A stretch of DNA of 64,000 nt, from assembly GCF_009647655.1 (NCBI RefSeq), contig NZ_WJFD01000001.1, forward strand, positions 3,100,001 through 3,164,000, given 5' to 3'. Source of the DNA: Chitinophaga sp. SYP-B3965. Lineage in GTDB: Bacteria; Bacteroidota; Bacteroidia; Chitinophagales; Chitinophagaceae. The position numbers and the translations under genes are program-made. Under the pieces are notes generated by a model. That model saw nothing but the letters and a program-made list of their open reading frames with translations. It was not told where the DNA came from and ran no database searches. Each line of letters starts with the position of its first letter. Position 1 is the first letter of the stretch. Shown piece by piece: positions 23,371-31,824 of the stretch.

Positions 23371-24591
23371 CTATGCTATTTTAGGTTTCTCTTGTTTTAC
23401 CATTGTCCAAAGAATGAGTACGGCTATGGGATGTAAGAAAGCCATCGCGATGAAGATCTTTTCTGTTCCTATTGTTCCCATGAACTGGCCGGTGAAATAA
23501 TTAAACAGTACTGCGCCTAATGCACCAAACCCTCCTGCAATGCCTAATACGCTGGCTACATTCTTTACAGGGAACGCTTCTGCAATTACAACGCTGATCG
23601 TAAATAACCAGCTCAGGCAGGCTACTGCTACTATGCTGAAGATCGCTAATGTGGCAAAGGGATGTGTGAGGTAAGGTGTTAAGATGCAAAGTGGTGCTAC
23701 AGCTGCAACGGTCGTTAACATGATCCTTCGTGCTTTTAATGGTGCTTTCCCTTTTCTTACCATCCAGTCGCTCCATACAGAAGTGCCAATGGCGCCGAGG
23801 TCTGCTACTAAAAATGGTATCCATCCAAACATGCCCATCTGTACTAAAGACAAACCTGACTCTTCCTGTAAGTATCCCGGTAGCCAGAAAAGGCAGAAAT
23901 ACCAAACGGGATCACTTACCAGGCGGATCAATAAGATGCCCCATAAACTTTTCCTGGTCCATAACTGCCGCCAGGTGAAAGCTGTTTCTGTGATCTCTAC
24001 TGATTCTGCTACAATGCTTGGTGGTGGTGCTCTGTAAATGGTGATCCACAATAATGCGATGATCAAACCTGTTATGCCTGCTACGATAAAAACCATCTGC
24101 CAGTTATAGGTAATGGCCAGCCAGGCTACTAAGGGCGGTGCGATGATGGCTCCTATGGAGCTTCCGGCTACACATAAACTATTGGCAGTGGCTCTTAGTT
24201 TACCAGGGAACCAAACGGTGATGACCTTTAATTGTGCGGGGAAATTGGTTGGTTCTGCCATGCCTAATAAGCCGCGGAAAAAAGTGAACTGGCCGAATGT
24301 TTTAGAAATGCCGCCGCCGATGCAGGCTACTGACCATCCTATGATGCCGGCGAACATTACTTTTTTTGCGCCAAATTTATCTACCAGCCAGCCTGATACG
24401 GGATACATGATGGCATAACAGACTGTAAATATATTCAGGATCAGGGCATACCCGTCATCGCCTAAATTGTATTCGTCCTTAATGATCGGTTTAAGGATAG
24501 ACACGATCTGTCGATCGAAATAATTGAATACGATAGCTAAGAATATAATAAAAATTATAAACCAGCGTCTTTTTCGTGGAACTAAGGTCAT
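23371..24591 (-). CDS. MFS transporter, anion:cation symporter (ACS) type
   Basis: A 406-residue protein with twelve predicted helices. The start FIIFIIFLAIVFNYFDRQIV, LVDKFGAKKVMFAGIIGWS in loop 2-3, and FRGLLGMAEPTNFPAQLKVI in helix 4 match the ACS family (hexuronate, glucarate and tartrate importers). It likely imports an organic or sugar acid with protons. It is the first gene of the operon with the FAD oxidoreductase and EEP hydrolase; their shared substrate may be a uronic or aldonic acid, an inference from the transporter family alone. No regulator is adjacent. Confidence 0.9.
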   Translation of the reverse strand: MTLVPRKRRWFIIFIIFLAIVFNYFDRQIVSILKPIIKDEYNLGDDGYALILNIFTVCYAIMYPVSGWLVDKFGAKKVMFAGIIGWSVACIGGGISKTFGQFTFFRGLLGMAEPTNFPAQLKVITVWFPGKLRATANSLCVAGSSIGAIIAPPLVAWLAITYNWQMVFIVAGITGLIIALLWITIYRAPPPSIVAESVEITETAFTWRQLWTRKSLWGILLIRLVSDPVWYFCLFWLPGYLQEESGLSLVQMGMFGWIPFLVADLGAIGTSVWSDWMVRKGKAPLKARRIMLTTVAAVAPLCILTPYLTHPFATLAIFSIVAVACLSWLFTISVVIAEAFPVKNVASVLGIAGGFGALGAVLFNYFTGQFMGTIGTEKIFIAMAFLHPIAVLILWTMVKQEKPKIA

Positions 24592-24850
24592 AACGCAGCC
24601 TTTGTTTAATCTTGCTTTAATAGGCCTTAAATGACCAAATTAAACAATATAAAAGCAAAATAAAACTAATTTAAATGTTTTTAAATAAAATTATAGCCTA
24701 TTAAGGAGTTTGCCGCGCAGCAAAGGGCGGAGTTTTTTTTCTTTTTTAGGAAGGGGTGCTTTAGGGCTGAGTTTTCCCCTTTTTTCAGCTTTGGGTAAGA
24801 GAAGAATTGTATCATTGTGAATTATTCCGCCGGACACGATTTACCATATC
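24592..24850. other. Divergent intergenic region with a short repeat
   Basis: This 259-bp AT-rich spacer lies between the MFS operon and the DUF6786 gene. It holds the 23-bp repeat at 24708-24730 followed by T-rich blocks. No consensus -7 box was seen. Confidence 0.5.
24708..24730 (+). repeat. 23-bp interspersed repeat, copy 1
   Basis: GTTTGCCGCGCAGCAAAGGG plus CGG is identical to 32748-32770. CCGC can pair with GCGG, and both copies are followed by a T-rich tract, so it resembles a terminator module. Here it lies upstream of both flanking genes rather than after one. Confidence 0.7.
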
Positions 24851-26092
24851 ATGAGAAAAAGCATAGTCTATGGTGCCCTGTTTTTGATGGCCTGCGGTCA
24901 ACGCACACAACAACAGGCGCAAACACAACAAACATCACAATCGGATAAGAAAGAGACGATCACCCGTCCGGATAATTTCGGGGCAGATGTGGCATTCCTG
25001 AAAGAACATGTGGAAACGTTGGTATTAACCGATAGTACCAGCAAAGCAGCTATTGCTATTGTGCCTGCCTGGCAGGGAAGGGTAATGACGAGTACAGCTA
25101 CGGGGAATGACGGGAGAAGTCTTGGTTGGGTGAATCATGATCTCATTGCTGCGAAGAAAACACAACCGCATATAAATGCATATGGCGGGGAAGACCGCTT
25201 CTGGCTTGGGCCGGAAGGTAGTCAGAATAGTTTTTATTTTGCACCGGGGGATCCATTTGATTTAGCACACTGGCAGGTACCTGCTGTACTGGATACAGAA
25301 CCATTTAAGGTGGTAGCTAAATCAAAAGGTGCTGTTACATTTGAGCGGGATATGCAGCTCACCAATTATAAAGGCCATGTTTTCGATATAAAAGCTACAC
25401 GTACTATTACACTGATCGCACGCAGGGATGTGAGGAATTATATTGGCGTTGATCTTCATAAAAGCGTGCAGGCCGTGGCTTTTCATTCTGCCAATAGCAT
25501 CAGTAACACCGGGCAGCATAAATGGGATACTGCTTATGGCATGCCATCCATCTGGATACTGGGCATGTTCACAGCAGCTGAAAAAAATACAGTGATCGTG
25601 CCTACCCGCAATGGTGGCGCTGTGAATGATAAGTATTTCGGGAAAGTACCGGAAGAACGTTTACGGACAAACGAAAAGATCGTTTACTTTAAAGCAGATG
25701 GAAAATACCGCAGTAAAATTGGGTTGCAGCAGCATGCTTCTTATAATTACCTGGGGAGTTATGATGTGGAACATAAGCTGCTGACCATTGTACAATTCAC
25801 ACTACCTACTACTACGCAAAGATATGTAAATGCAGCCTGGGGAATTCAGTCGTTTCCTTTCAACGGGGATGCCATCAATGCTTATAACGATGGACCACCT
25901 GCTGAAGGAGCGCCACAGCTCGGTAATTTCTATGAACTGGAAAGTTCCTCTCCTGCTGCTGCTTTAAAACCCGGCGGCAGCATGGAACATTATCACCGCA
26001 CGATTCATCTCAGCGGTGATGATAAACACCTTGATCCTATTGTGAAAAAAGTATTCGGGGTTTCTTTAGCGGAGATCAAAAAAGCACTATAA
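24851..26092 (+). CDS. DUF6786 family lipoprotein
   Basis: A 413-residue lipoprotein with lipobox LFLMAC (Cys15) and a Gln/Thr-rich linker. The body matches the DUF6786 type of protein: AIAIVPAWQGRVMTSTATG, GGEDRFWLGPEGSQNSFYFA, AFHSANSISNTG and ELESSSPAAALKPGGSMEHY. The pattern of an opening Pro-Gly strand and the ESSSPA segment recalls the galactose-mutarotase fold, so a carbohydrate-binding or epimerase-like role is plausible; I know of no proven activity. It is probably an outer-membrane or periplasmic surface protein. It is divergent from the MFS operon and converges on yigZ with a 6-bp overlap of their 3' ends. Confidence 0.8.
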   Translation: MRKSIVYGALFLMACGQRTQQQAQTQQTSQSDKKETITRPDNFGADVAFLKEHVETLVLTDSTSKAAIAIVPAWQGRVMTSTATGNDGRSLGWVNHDLIAAKKTQPHINAYGGEDRFWLGPEGSQNSFYFAPGDPFDLAHWQVPAVLDTEPFKVVAKSKGAVTFERDMQLTNYKGHVFDIKATRTITLIARRDVRNYIGVDLHKSVQAVAFHSANSISNTGQHKWDTAYGMPSIWILGMFTAAEKNTVIVPTRNGGAVNDKYFGKVPEERLRTNEKIVYFKADGKYRSKIGLQQHASYNYLGSYDVEHKLLTIVQFTLPTTTQRYVNAAWGIQSFPFNGDAINAYNDGPPAEGAPQLGNFYELESSSPAAALKPGGSMEHYHRTIHLSGDDKHLDPIVKKVFGVSLAEIKKAL

Positions 26093-26683
26093 ACTTTTTA
26101 TTTCGAGGTTGTAGATATCCTTTAAACGCAGCAGGGTAAGGTCCCGGCTGGACTTGGGTATACCGATCTCCATTTCGCAAAAGAGCTGGATCTCCTGTTT
26201 CAATACTGTGCAGTTATTCTGCTTTACTACCATCATCACATCATTCAGAATGGTGTAATCAAACACCAGCCGGTATTTTGCTTCCACATTCTTTTGTACG
26301 GATGGAATAAGCTGCAGCACCATGGCGCAGGACATTTTGTAAGCATTGATCAGGCCGGGTACGCCGAGTAATGTTCCGCCAAAATAACGAACTACTACTA
26401 CCAGTGCATCCGTCAGTTGTTTACTGTCTATCTGCCCCAGGATGGGTTTCCCGGCAGAGCCTGATGGCTCACCATCGTCTACTGCACGGAATTGCAGGCC
26501 ATCTGTTCCTAAGCGATAGGCATAACAATGATGGGTGGCTTTGGGATGTTCTTTTTTCACTTCCTGCAGGCACTCTTTTACCTGGTCTGTGGTTTTAACG
26601 GGGTAGGCATATGCCAGGAATTTACTCCCTTTGTCCTTGAATTCCGCTACTGCTGTTTTCTCTATTGTATAATAAACTTCCAT
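26087..26683 (-). CDS. YigZ/IMPACT family protein
   Basis: A 198-residue protein with the UPF0029/IMPACT N-terminal domain: FKDKGSKFLAYAYPVK, HPKATHHCYAYRLG, DDGEPSGSAGKPIL and VVVRYFGGTLLGVPGL. A C-terminal ferredoxin-like domain follows. The family may act near the ribosome in nutrient stress, since eukaryotic IMPACT inhibits GCN2, but bacterial function is not settled. Its start lies 3 bp past the stop of ribD, so the two are co-transcribed. The overlap with the 3' end of the DUF6786 gene is confined to the last few bases. Confidence 0.92.
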   Translation of the reverse strand: MEVYYTIEKTAVAEFKDKGSKFLAYAYPVKTTDQVKECLQEVKKEHPKATHHCYAYRLGTDGLQFRAVDDGEPSGSAGKPILGQIDSKQLTDALVVVVRYFGGTLLGVPGLINAYKMSCAMVLQLIPSVQKNVEAKYRLVFDYTILNDVMMVVKQNNCTVLKQEIQLFCEMEIGIPKSSRDLTLLRLKDIYNLEIKSL

Positions 26684-26686
26684 TTT

Positions 26687-27700
26687 TTAAGTTGATGAAG
26701 TATATACGGAGATCAGATCTCCCTGTACTTCCAGTTCTTCCTGCAATGATGCATTTTGCAAAACGGGTGCCTGCAAACCTCCGCCCAGCGTGTGCTGGCC
26801 GGTGATCACACGCGCTTCGTCCCATACACCTCCTGCTATGAATTGTTGTAATAAATGCGCTCCTCCTTCCACGATCACACTTTGGATATTATCTGCGTGC
26901 AGGCGGGTAAGGAGTTGCGGAATGATATCCTGGCTGAAATCAAATTTGTCTTCTGACACAAAAATAGTGGGCGCCTCTGCGTTATGCAACTGATAATGTG
27001 CCGGTATTTGTAGTGTTCTGTCTACAACGATCCGTAATGGCTGTTTTCCGGGCCAGAGGCGTGCTGTTAATTTTGGATTGTCCTTTAATGCAGTATTCGT
27101 TCCTACCAAAATGGCCATTTCCCTGGTGCGCCATTGATGTACCAGTCGATCTGTATAACTATTGGAGATCCTCACTGGCTGGCCATCCGGAGGGGCGATA
27201 AAACCATCGGCGGATTGCGCCCATTTCAAAATGATGTAAGGCCTTTTCTTTTCGTGGAAGGTGAAAAAGCGGCGGTTCACTGCTCTGCAGGCTTCTTCCA
27301 GTACACCGGTCATCACTTCGATCCCTGCATCTTTCATTTTTTGAATTCCTCTGCCGGCTACTGCTGAAAAGGTATCCACACAACCGACCACCACTTTCGG
27401 GATTTTGTGTTGTATGATCAGATCTGCGCAGGGAGGGGTTTTGCCATGATGCGCGCAGGGTTCCAGGCTTACATACATAGTAGATACGGGGATCAGGGAT
27501 TGCAATGTATCCGGTACACTATCTATGCAATTCACTTCTGCATGGGCCTGGCCATATACCCGGTGAAATCCTTCGCCAATTATCTTTCCTTCATGCACAA
27601 GTACAGCACCCACCATTGGATTGGGCGCCACGGCTCCCATACCTGTTTGTGACAGGCTAATACAACGTTGTATAAAAAATTCGTGCGAAATACTTACCAT
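26687..27700 (-). CDS. ribD: Bifunctional riboflavin biosynthesis protein RibD
   Basis: A 337-residue two-domain enzyme. The N-terminal deaminase (1-145) has the zinc site HAEVNCI and PCAHHGKTPPCADLI, and removes the amino group of the pyrimidine intermediate made from GTP. The C-terminal reductase (about 150-337) has RPYIILKWAQSADGFIA, ILVGTNTALKDNPKLT and SVIVEGGAHLLQQF, and reduces the ribosyl group with NADPH. Together these are steps two and three of riboflavin synthesis. Other rib genes are not in this window, and no FMN riboswitch was seen upstream. It is followed by yigZ. Confidence 0.95.
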   Translation of the reverse strand: MVSISHEFFIQRCISLSQTGMGAVAPNPMVGAVLVHEGKIIGEGFHRVYGQAHAEVNCIDSVPDTLQSLIPVSTMYVSLEPCAHHGKTPPCADLIIQHKIPKVVVGCVDTFSAVAGRGIQKMKDAGIEVMTGVLEEACRAVNRRFFTFHEKKRPYIILKWAQSADGFIAPPDGQPVRISNSYTDRLVHQWRTREMAILVGTNTALKDNPKLTARLWPGKQPLRIVVDRTLQIPAHYQLHNAEAPTIFVSEDKFDFSQDIIPQLLTRLHADNIQSVIVEGGAHLLQQFIAGGVWDEARVITGQHTLGGGLQAPVLQNASLQEELEVQGDLISVYTSST

Positions 27701-27725
27701 GAATGAATTTGAAATAATATGTTTG

Positions 27726-27733
27726 CAAAAATA
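27726..27733 (-). promoter_or_regulatory. -7 box upstream of ribD
   Basis: The minus strand reads TATTTTTG, matching TAnnTTTG, 25 bp before the ribD ATG. No -33 element was found at normal spacing. Confidence 0.4.
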
Positions 27734-27771
27734 TCGTTTCAGCGGCTATTTTCCGCTGTTATCTAAAGATC

Positions 27772-28626
27772 ATGACGATTCAAACTGCATTTGCCGGATT
27801 AGTGGCAGCGATTACACCATTGTACGATAACCGGGAAGCCGCCAACATAGCGCATCTCGTGATGGAACACCTTACCGGATTAGGAAAACTGGACCGTGTT
27901 TTCCATAAAGACAGCGACCTTTCTGAACCCCAGGAAGTTCAATATCAGCAGGCGCTGGCCGCTTTGCTGGAACACCGGCCTGTGCAACATATTACCGGCA
28001 AAAGCTGGTTCTATGGCATGGAACTGGTGGTGAACGAGCAGGTTTTGATCCCCCGCCCGGAAACGGAAGAATTAGTGGAATGGATCCTGCTGGACCATCC
28101 TGCACAGCCTGCCTGGCGGTTGCTGGATATTGGTACCGGCAGCGGTTGCATCCCCATTGCCCTGAAAAAACAATGGCCTGCAGCGGATATCTGGGCCATG
28201 GATGTGAGCCCCAGTGCACTGGCGATTGCTACTAAAAATGCAGGATTACAACATACGCCTATCCGTTTTATTCCGCAGGATGTACTTTCCCCTGATACAT
28301 CAAAAGTCCTGCCTTCTTTAAATATAATCGTCAGTAATCCTCCTTATATCCGGGAATCTGAGCGTTCCGGCATGCAGGAGCAGGTGGAAGCTTTTGAGCC
28401 TTCTATTGCTTTATTTGTGCCGGATAATGATCCTTTGCTTTTTTACAGGAGGATAGCGGGGCTGGCAAAGGAGAAACTGGAACCGGGGGGGAAGTTATAT
28501 TTTGAGATCAATGAGGCGTTAGGGAAAGAGGTGGTGGAAATGTTGGAGGGAGAAGGTTTTAAGGAGGCAAAACTGAAGCAGGATATGTTTGGGAAGGACA
28601 GGATGGTGCGGGCGGTGAAGAAATAG
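27772..28626 (+). CDS. prmC: Peptide chain release factor N5-glutamine methyltransferase
   Basis: A 284-residue SAM-dependent methyltransferase that methylates the Gln of the GGQ motif in release factors RF1 and RF2. The N-terminal helical substrate domain (1-80) precedes VLIPRPETEELVEW, a PrmC hallmark. The SAM motif is RLLDIGTGSGCIPIAL (about 116-131), and the catalytic NPPY is at 189-192 (IVSNPPYIRESE). Length and motif order match the family fully. It is divergent from ribD over about 70 bp and converges on the exbD terminator. Confidence 0.95.
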   Translation: MTIQTAFAGLVAAITPLYDNREAANIAHLVMEHLTGLGKLDRVFHKDSDLSEPQEVQYQQALAALLEHRPVQHITGKSWFYGMELVVNEQVLIPRPETEELVEWILLDHPAQPAWRLLDIGTGSGCIPIALKKQWPAADIWAMDVSPSALAIATKNAGLQHTPIRFIPQDVLSPDTSKVLPSLNIIVSNPPYIRESERSGMQEQVEAFEPSIALFVPDNDPLLFYRRIAGLAKEKLEPGGKLYFEINEALGKEVVEMLEGEGFKEAKLKQDMFGKDRMVRAVKK

Positions 28627-28640
28627 CAGGGCATTCCCTT

Positions 28641-28676
28641 AAAAAAATAACTGCACTCCTTTTGAGAATGCAGTTA
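28641..28676 (-). terminator. Terminator of the exbB-exbD operon
   Basis: On the minus strand, TAACTGCA pairs with TGCAGTTA, followed by seven Ts. It lies 20 bp past the exbD stop. Confidence 0.85.
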
Positions 28677-28696
28677 CCTATGAATACTTAAACGGT

Positions 28697-29116
28697 TTAT
28701 TTCTTATTTGCTGCCGCACTTTGCGGGTTGGCTGTTCCCAATACAGTTTTAGCCCCTAATTCCCTCGCAATCTGCATCACACTCACTACCACCCCGATGG
28801 GTACTGTTTCTTCCGCATTGATCACAATCGTATTATCTACTTCGTTGGCAGGTAACTTGGGGATCAGTTTTTCGCGTAGTTCTTCAAAATTCACTTTATT
28901 GGTGCCCACAAAAAACTGCTGATGCGCATCGATGCTCACCACTACAGTCTGCTTTGCTTTGGTATTACTTTTAGCCTTCGGCAACATCAGTTTAATAACG
29001 TTGGGATTGGCCAGTGATGACACGATCAGAAAGAACAACAGGAGGATGAACAGGATATCGTTCAACGCTCCGCTGTGTAGTTCTGCCGCTCCTTTTTTAC
29101 GCCTCCGCAAATTCAT
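28697..29116 (-). CDS. Biopolymer transporter ExbD/TolR family protein
   Basis: A 139-residue protein with a short basic cytosolic start, one helix (about 19-41, LNDILFILLLFFLIVSSLAN) and a periplasmic domain. The helix carries the conserved Asp of the proton path in ALNDILFI. The periplasmic part (VVVSIDAHQQFFVGTNKVNF, VINAEETVPIGVVVSVMQIA) has the ExbD/TolR fold. With ExbB it forms the proton-driven motor that energises TonB or Tol systems. It follows the ExbB-like gene by 10 bp. No tonB gene is adjacent. Confidence 0.93.
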   Translation of the reverse strand: MNLRRRKKGAAELHSGALNDILFILLLFFLIVSSLANPNVIKLMLPKAKSNTKAKQTVVVSIDAHQQFFVGTNKVNFEELREKLIPKLPANEVDNTIVINAEETVPIGVVVSVMQIARELGAKTVLGTANPQSAAANKK

Positions 29117-29126
29117 ATATCGTAAT

Positions 29127-29843
29127 TTATTTCGTCGGTGTTTGCATTAGATCAATGAACTCGCCGGTAGTGGCTTCCATTTTATTGATCACTTTATCGA
29201 TCTGCGCATTCAGGTAGCTGTAACCAATATAAGCCACCAGTCCGATGATAAGACCTGCGGCAGAAGTCACCATTTTCACATAGATACCGCCGGCGATCGT
29301 GCTGAGGGTGATATCTGAAGTCTGGGAGATGTTGAAGAAGGTCTGGATCATCCCCGCAATGGTACCAAGGAAACCGAACATCGGGGCAATACCTGCCACT
29401 ATGGCCAGGATCACCAGGTTCTTTTCCATTTTATATATTTCCAGCTTACCCACATTCTCCATTGATTTCTCAATATTGTCGATGGGTTTGCCTATGCGCT
29501 GGATACCTTTATCGATCATCCGGGCAATAGGGCTGTTGGTGTTCTTGGATAAAGAACGGGCGGCATTGATATTATCAGAGGTGATGTGATCACGGATCAT
29601 CGGCATAAAGTTATCTTCTAACTTCCCTGCTTTCTGAATGGTGATAAATCTTTCAACAAATACATATACCGCAATTACGGAAAGGATACCCAAAGGGATC
29701 ATCAAGGGCCCACCTTTCACGATCATATCCCATAACTTGATCTCCTGGGCTGTGGCAGTTACTGCATTTACACCTGCGGAAACGGTATCCGCTTTAGGGA
29801 GTAAAAGAGAATCCTGCATAAACGTAACGAGTCCTAGCAACAT
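29127..29843 (-). CDS. MotA/TolQ/ExbB proton channel family protein
   Basis: A 238-residue inner-membrane protein. It has three helices: about 44-64 (GGPLMIPLGILSVIAVYVFV), about 147-168 (LAIVAGIAPMFGFLGTIAGM) and about 191-215 (IYVKMVTSAAGLIIGLVAYI). The second contains the family motif APMFGFLGTIAGMI. As the pentameric stator subunit it pairs with the ExbD-like protein encoded next. SARSLSKNTNSPIARMIDKG is a typical cytosolic segment. It is probably first in a two-gene operon serving TonB-dependent outer-membrane transporters such as the SusC at 50830, though TolQ function is also possible. Confidence 0.93.
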   Translation of the reverse strand: MLLGLVTFMQDSLLLPKADTVSAGVNAVTATAQEIKLWDMIVKGGPLMIPLGILSVIAVYVFVERFITIQKAGKLEDNFMPMIRDHITSDNINAARSLSKNTNSPIARMIDKGIQRIGKPIDNIEKSMENVGKLEIYKMEKNLVILAIVAGIAPMFGFLGTIAGMIQTFFNISQTSDITLSTIAGGIYVKMVTSAAGLIIGLVAYIGYSYLNAQIDKVINKMEATTGEFIDLMQTPTK

Positions 29844-29917
29844 GAATTTAATTTTAACATTCGAGTTCTATAAGGGGTTAAAGTAATAATAAAAACGGAT
29901 TTAGACCGAATTTATTA

Positions 29918-31165
29918 TCAACTCCGCTCTTCCCAGACCTGTACAAGTTCAATGATAGTGTTCACGGCTTTCTGCATATCCTGCACGCTTACATACTCCT
30001 GCTTGCTGTGCAGTGCCATTTCTCCGGTAAAAATATTAGGACATGGCAGACCCATAAATGATAAGCGGGAACCGTCCGTACCACCACGGATACTCATTCT
30101 TTCCAGTTTGATGCCGGCACGTCTGATCGCTTCCTCTGCATTGGCCACTACCTGCGGATGCTGATCCAGTACCTCTTTCATATTGCGGTATTGTTCTGTG
30201 ACCTTCATGATGGCAGTAGCACCGGGATGTCTGGCCACGGTGGTTTCCATGATCTTACGCAGGTAAAATTCATGGCCTTCCAGCTCAGCTGCAGTAAAAT
30301 CGCGGATGATGAATTCTATCTCTGCTTTTTCCACCATACCTTCTATCCTTACAGGGTGAATAAAGCCCTGGCGGTCTTCTGTAGTTTCAGGCGAAAGGAT
30401 ATCCTTTGGCAATGCGTTCACTATTTCTGCTGCCACTTTGATGGCACTCACCAGTTTGCCTTTTGCTGTGCCGGGATGTACACTCACACCCTGGATGCTG
30501 ATCTTCACACCATCTGCTGCAAAAGTTTCATCTTCCAGCGATCCCAGTTCTCCCCCATCCATGGTATAACCAAACTGTGCACCCAGCTGCTCCATGTTCA
30601 CATGCTGCACACCACGGCCCACTTCTTCATCAGGTGTGAAGAGGATGCGGATCTTTCCATGTTTTATTTCAGGGTGTTGTATCAGATACAACGCAGCATC
30701 CATGATCTCTGCCACACCGGCTTTATTATCCGCGCCCAGCAAGGTATTACCGCTGGCCGTGATAATATCGTCTCCTATTTTTCCTTTGAGATAAGGATGA
30801 TCTTTTGTGCGGATCACCTGTGTTTTATCATCCGGCAGGATAATATCTTCTCCATTGTAAGCCTTATGCACAATGGGTTTCACATTAGTACCACTACAAT
30901 CGGGCGCGGTATCCATATGTGCGCAAAGACAGATCACGGGTACCTCTTTTGCAGAGGTAGCAGGGATCGTTGCATATACATATCCGAATTCGTCCGTTAC
31001 CACATCTGTAATACCTATCTCCTGCAATTCCTTTACCAGCAGCATTGCCAGGTCTTTCTGTTTGGCAGTGGAAGGAAAAGTAGTACTGCCTGGATCTGAC
31101 TGCGTATCTATTTGCGCATAACGCAGGAAACGTTCTGTTACTGAATAAGCGTAATTTTTATCCAT
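29918..31165 (-). CDS. pepT: Peptidase T (aminotripeptidase)
   Basis: A 415-residue M20 dizinc metallopeptidase that removes the N-terminal residue of tripeptides in the cytosol. Metal and catalytic motifs are CLCAHMDTAPDCSGTNV (His, with catalytic Asp), LLGADNKAGVAEIMDA (bridging Asp), FTPDEEVGRGV (general base Glu and ligand), and RGGTDGSRLSFMGLPCPNIF near the end. The dimerisation lid lies at about 205-320. A -7 box only 4 bp before the ATG suggests a leaderless or nearly leaderless message. The terminator of the upstream FKBP gene sits directly behind it, so pepT is transcribed separately. Confidence 0.95.
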   Translation of the reverse strand: MDKNYAYSVTERFLRYAQIDTQSDPGSTTFPSTAKQKDLAMLLVKELQEIGITDVVTDEFGYVYATIPATSAKEVPVICLCAHMDTAPDCSGTNVKPIVHKAYNGEDIILPDDKTQVIRTKDHPYLKGKIGDDIITASGNTLLGADNKAGVAEIMDAALYLIQHPEIKHGKIRILFTPDEEVGRGVQHVNMEQLGAQFGYTMDGGELGSLEDETFAADGVKISIQGVSVHPGTAKGKLVSAIKVAAEIVNALPKDILSPETTEDRQGFIHPVRIEGMVEKAEIEFIIRDFTAAELEGHEFYLRKIMETTVARHPGATAIMKVTEQYRNMKEVLDQHPQVVANAEEAIRRAGIKLERMSIRGGTDGSRLSFMGLPCPNIFTGEMALHSKQEYVSVQDMQKAVNTIIELVQVWEERS

Positions 31166-31169
31166 GGGG

Positions 31170-31177
31170 CAAACCTA
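31170..31177 (-). promoter_or_regulatory. -7 box immediately upstream of pepT
   Basis: The minus strand reads TAGGTTTG, an exact TAnnTTTG match, with only CCCC between it and the pepT ATG. Transcription would begin at or within a few bases of the start codon. Confidence 0.5.
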
Positions 31178-31178
31178 T

Positions 31179-31207
31179 TAAAAAAGGCTGTCTTGCGGAC
31201 AGCCTTT
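31179..31207 (-). terminator. Terminator of the FKBP gene
   Basis: AAAGGCTGTC pairs with GACAGCCTTT (ten bp) around a 5-nt loop. On the minus strand a T-run follows. It lies 27 bp past the stop at 31234. Confidence 0.9.
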
Positions 31208-31233
31208 CTCTATATTTCACAAAAATTTCTATA

Positions 31234-31662
31234 TTAAACGATCTCTACCAGTTCAATATCGAAAATCAATGGTTCACCAGCCAGGGGATGGTTAGCATCC
31301 AGGGTGATGAACTCAGCGCCAATAGCAGCCACTTTCACAGGGAACACCTGGCCTTGTGGATTGCTCATTTGCAATTCCATGCCTACTTCAGGATTCAAAT
31401 CAGCAGGAATATTAGCCTTTGGAAAGTCCATGACCAACTCATCGCTTTTAGGGCCATATGCTTCTTCTACTGGGATGTTCAGGGTTCTTTTTTCCCCCAC
31501 CGTCATATCCAAAACTCCGTTATCGAAACCTTTGATCACAGAACCGGTTCCAACCTTGAATTCCAAGGGGTCTCTTCCTTCGGATGAGTCAAAGGTGTTA
31601 CCATTGTTTAAACGGCCGTGATAGTGCACCCGTACGGTATCACCGGTCTTTACTTGTTGCAT
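31234..31662 (-). CDS. FKBP-type peptidyl-prolyl cis-trans isomerase, SlyD-like
   Basis: A 142-residue cytosolic prolyl isomerase and chaperone. The split FKBP domain begins VKTGDTVRVHYHGRLNNGNT and has DPLEFKVGTGSVIKGFDNGV. The insert-in-flap chaperone domain (about 70-120, EEAYGPKSDELVMDFPKANI) interrupts it, and DANHPLAGEPLIFDIELVEI completes it. SlyD proteins speed proline-limited folding and hold unfolded chains. The His- and Cys-rich metal tail of enterobacterial SlyD is absent, so nickel handling is not expected. Confidence 0.93.
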   Translation of the reverse strand: MQQVKTGDTVRVHYHGRLNNGNTFDSSEGRDPLEFKVGTGSVIKGFDNGVLDMTVGEKRTLNIPVEEAYGPKSDELVMDFPKANIPADLNPEVGMELQMSNPQGQVFPVKVAAIGAEFITLDANHPLAGEPLIFDIELVEIV

Positions 31663-31811
31663 ATAAATGATTTAAAATGAGACAATAGGTTGTGAAGGTA
31701 CAGATTTTGTTTTTGATTTCTGGCGGGCGGAGGGGAATTTGTCGCTACTGTTGCTATGTGAATAATGTAGATATATTGGTTTTTGATATATAAGAATGGG
31801 GGATTTTCTAA

Positions 31812-31819
31812 TACATTTG
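31812..31819 (+). promoter_or_regulatory. -7 box immediately upstream of fmt
   Basis: TACATTTG matches TAnnTTTG and ends 5 bp before the fmt ATG at 31825, the same unusually close arrangement as at pepT. A TTTG lies at 31782-31785 but the spacing (26 bp) is long. Confidence 0.45.
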
Positions 31820-31824
31820 CATCC

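Noticed and set aside
27701..27771. FMN riboswitch upstream of ribD
   Set aside because: The 71-bp spacer is too short, and no conserved RFN elements are visible.
30158..31099. 313-codon + strand open frame
   Set aside because: It lies wholly antisense to pepT, and the protein is Cys/His/Phe-rich as expected from reading the complement of a coding strand.
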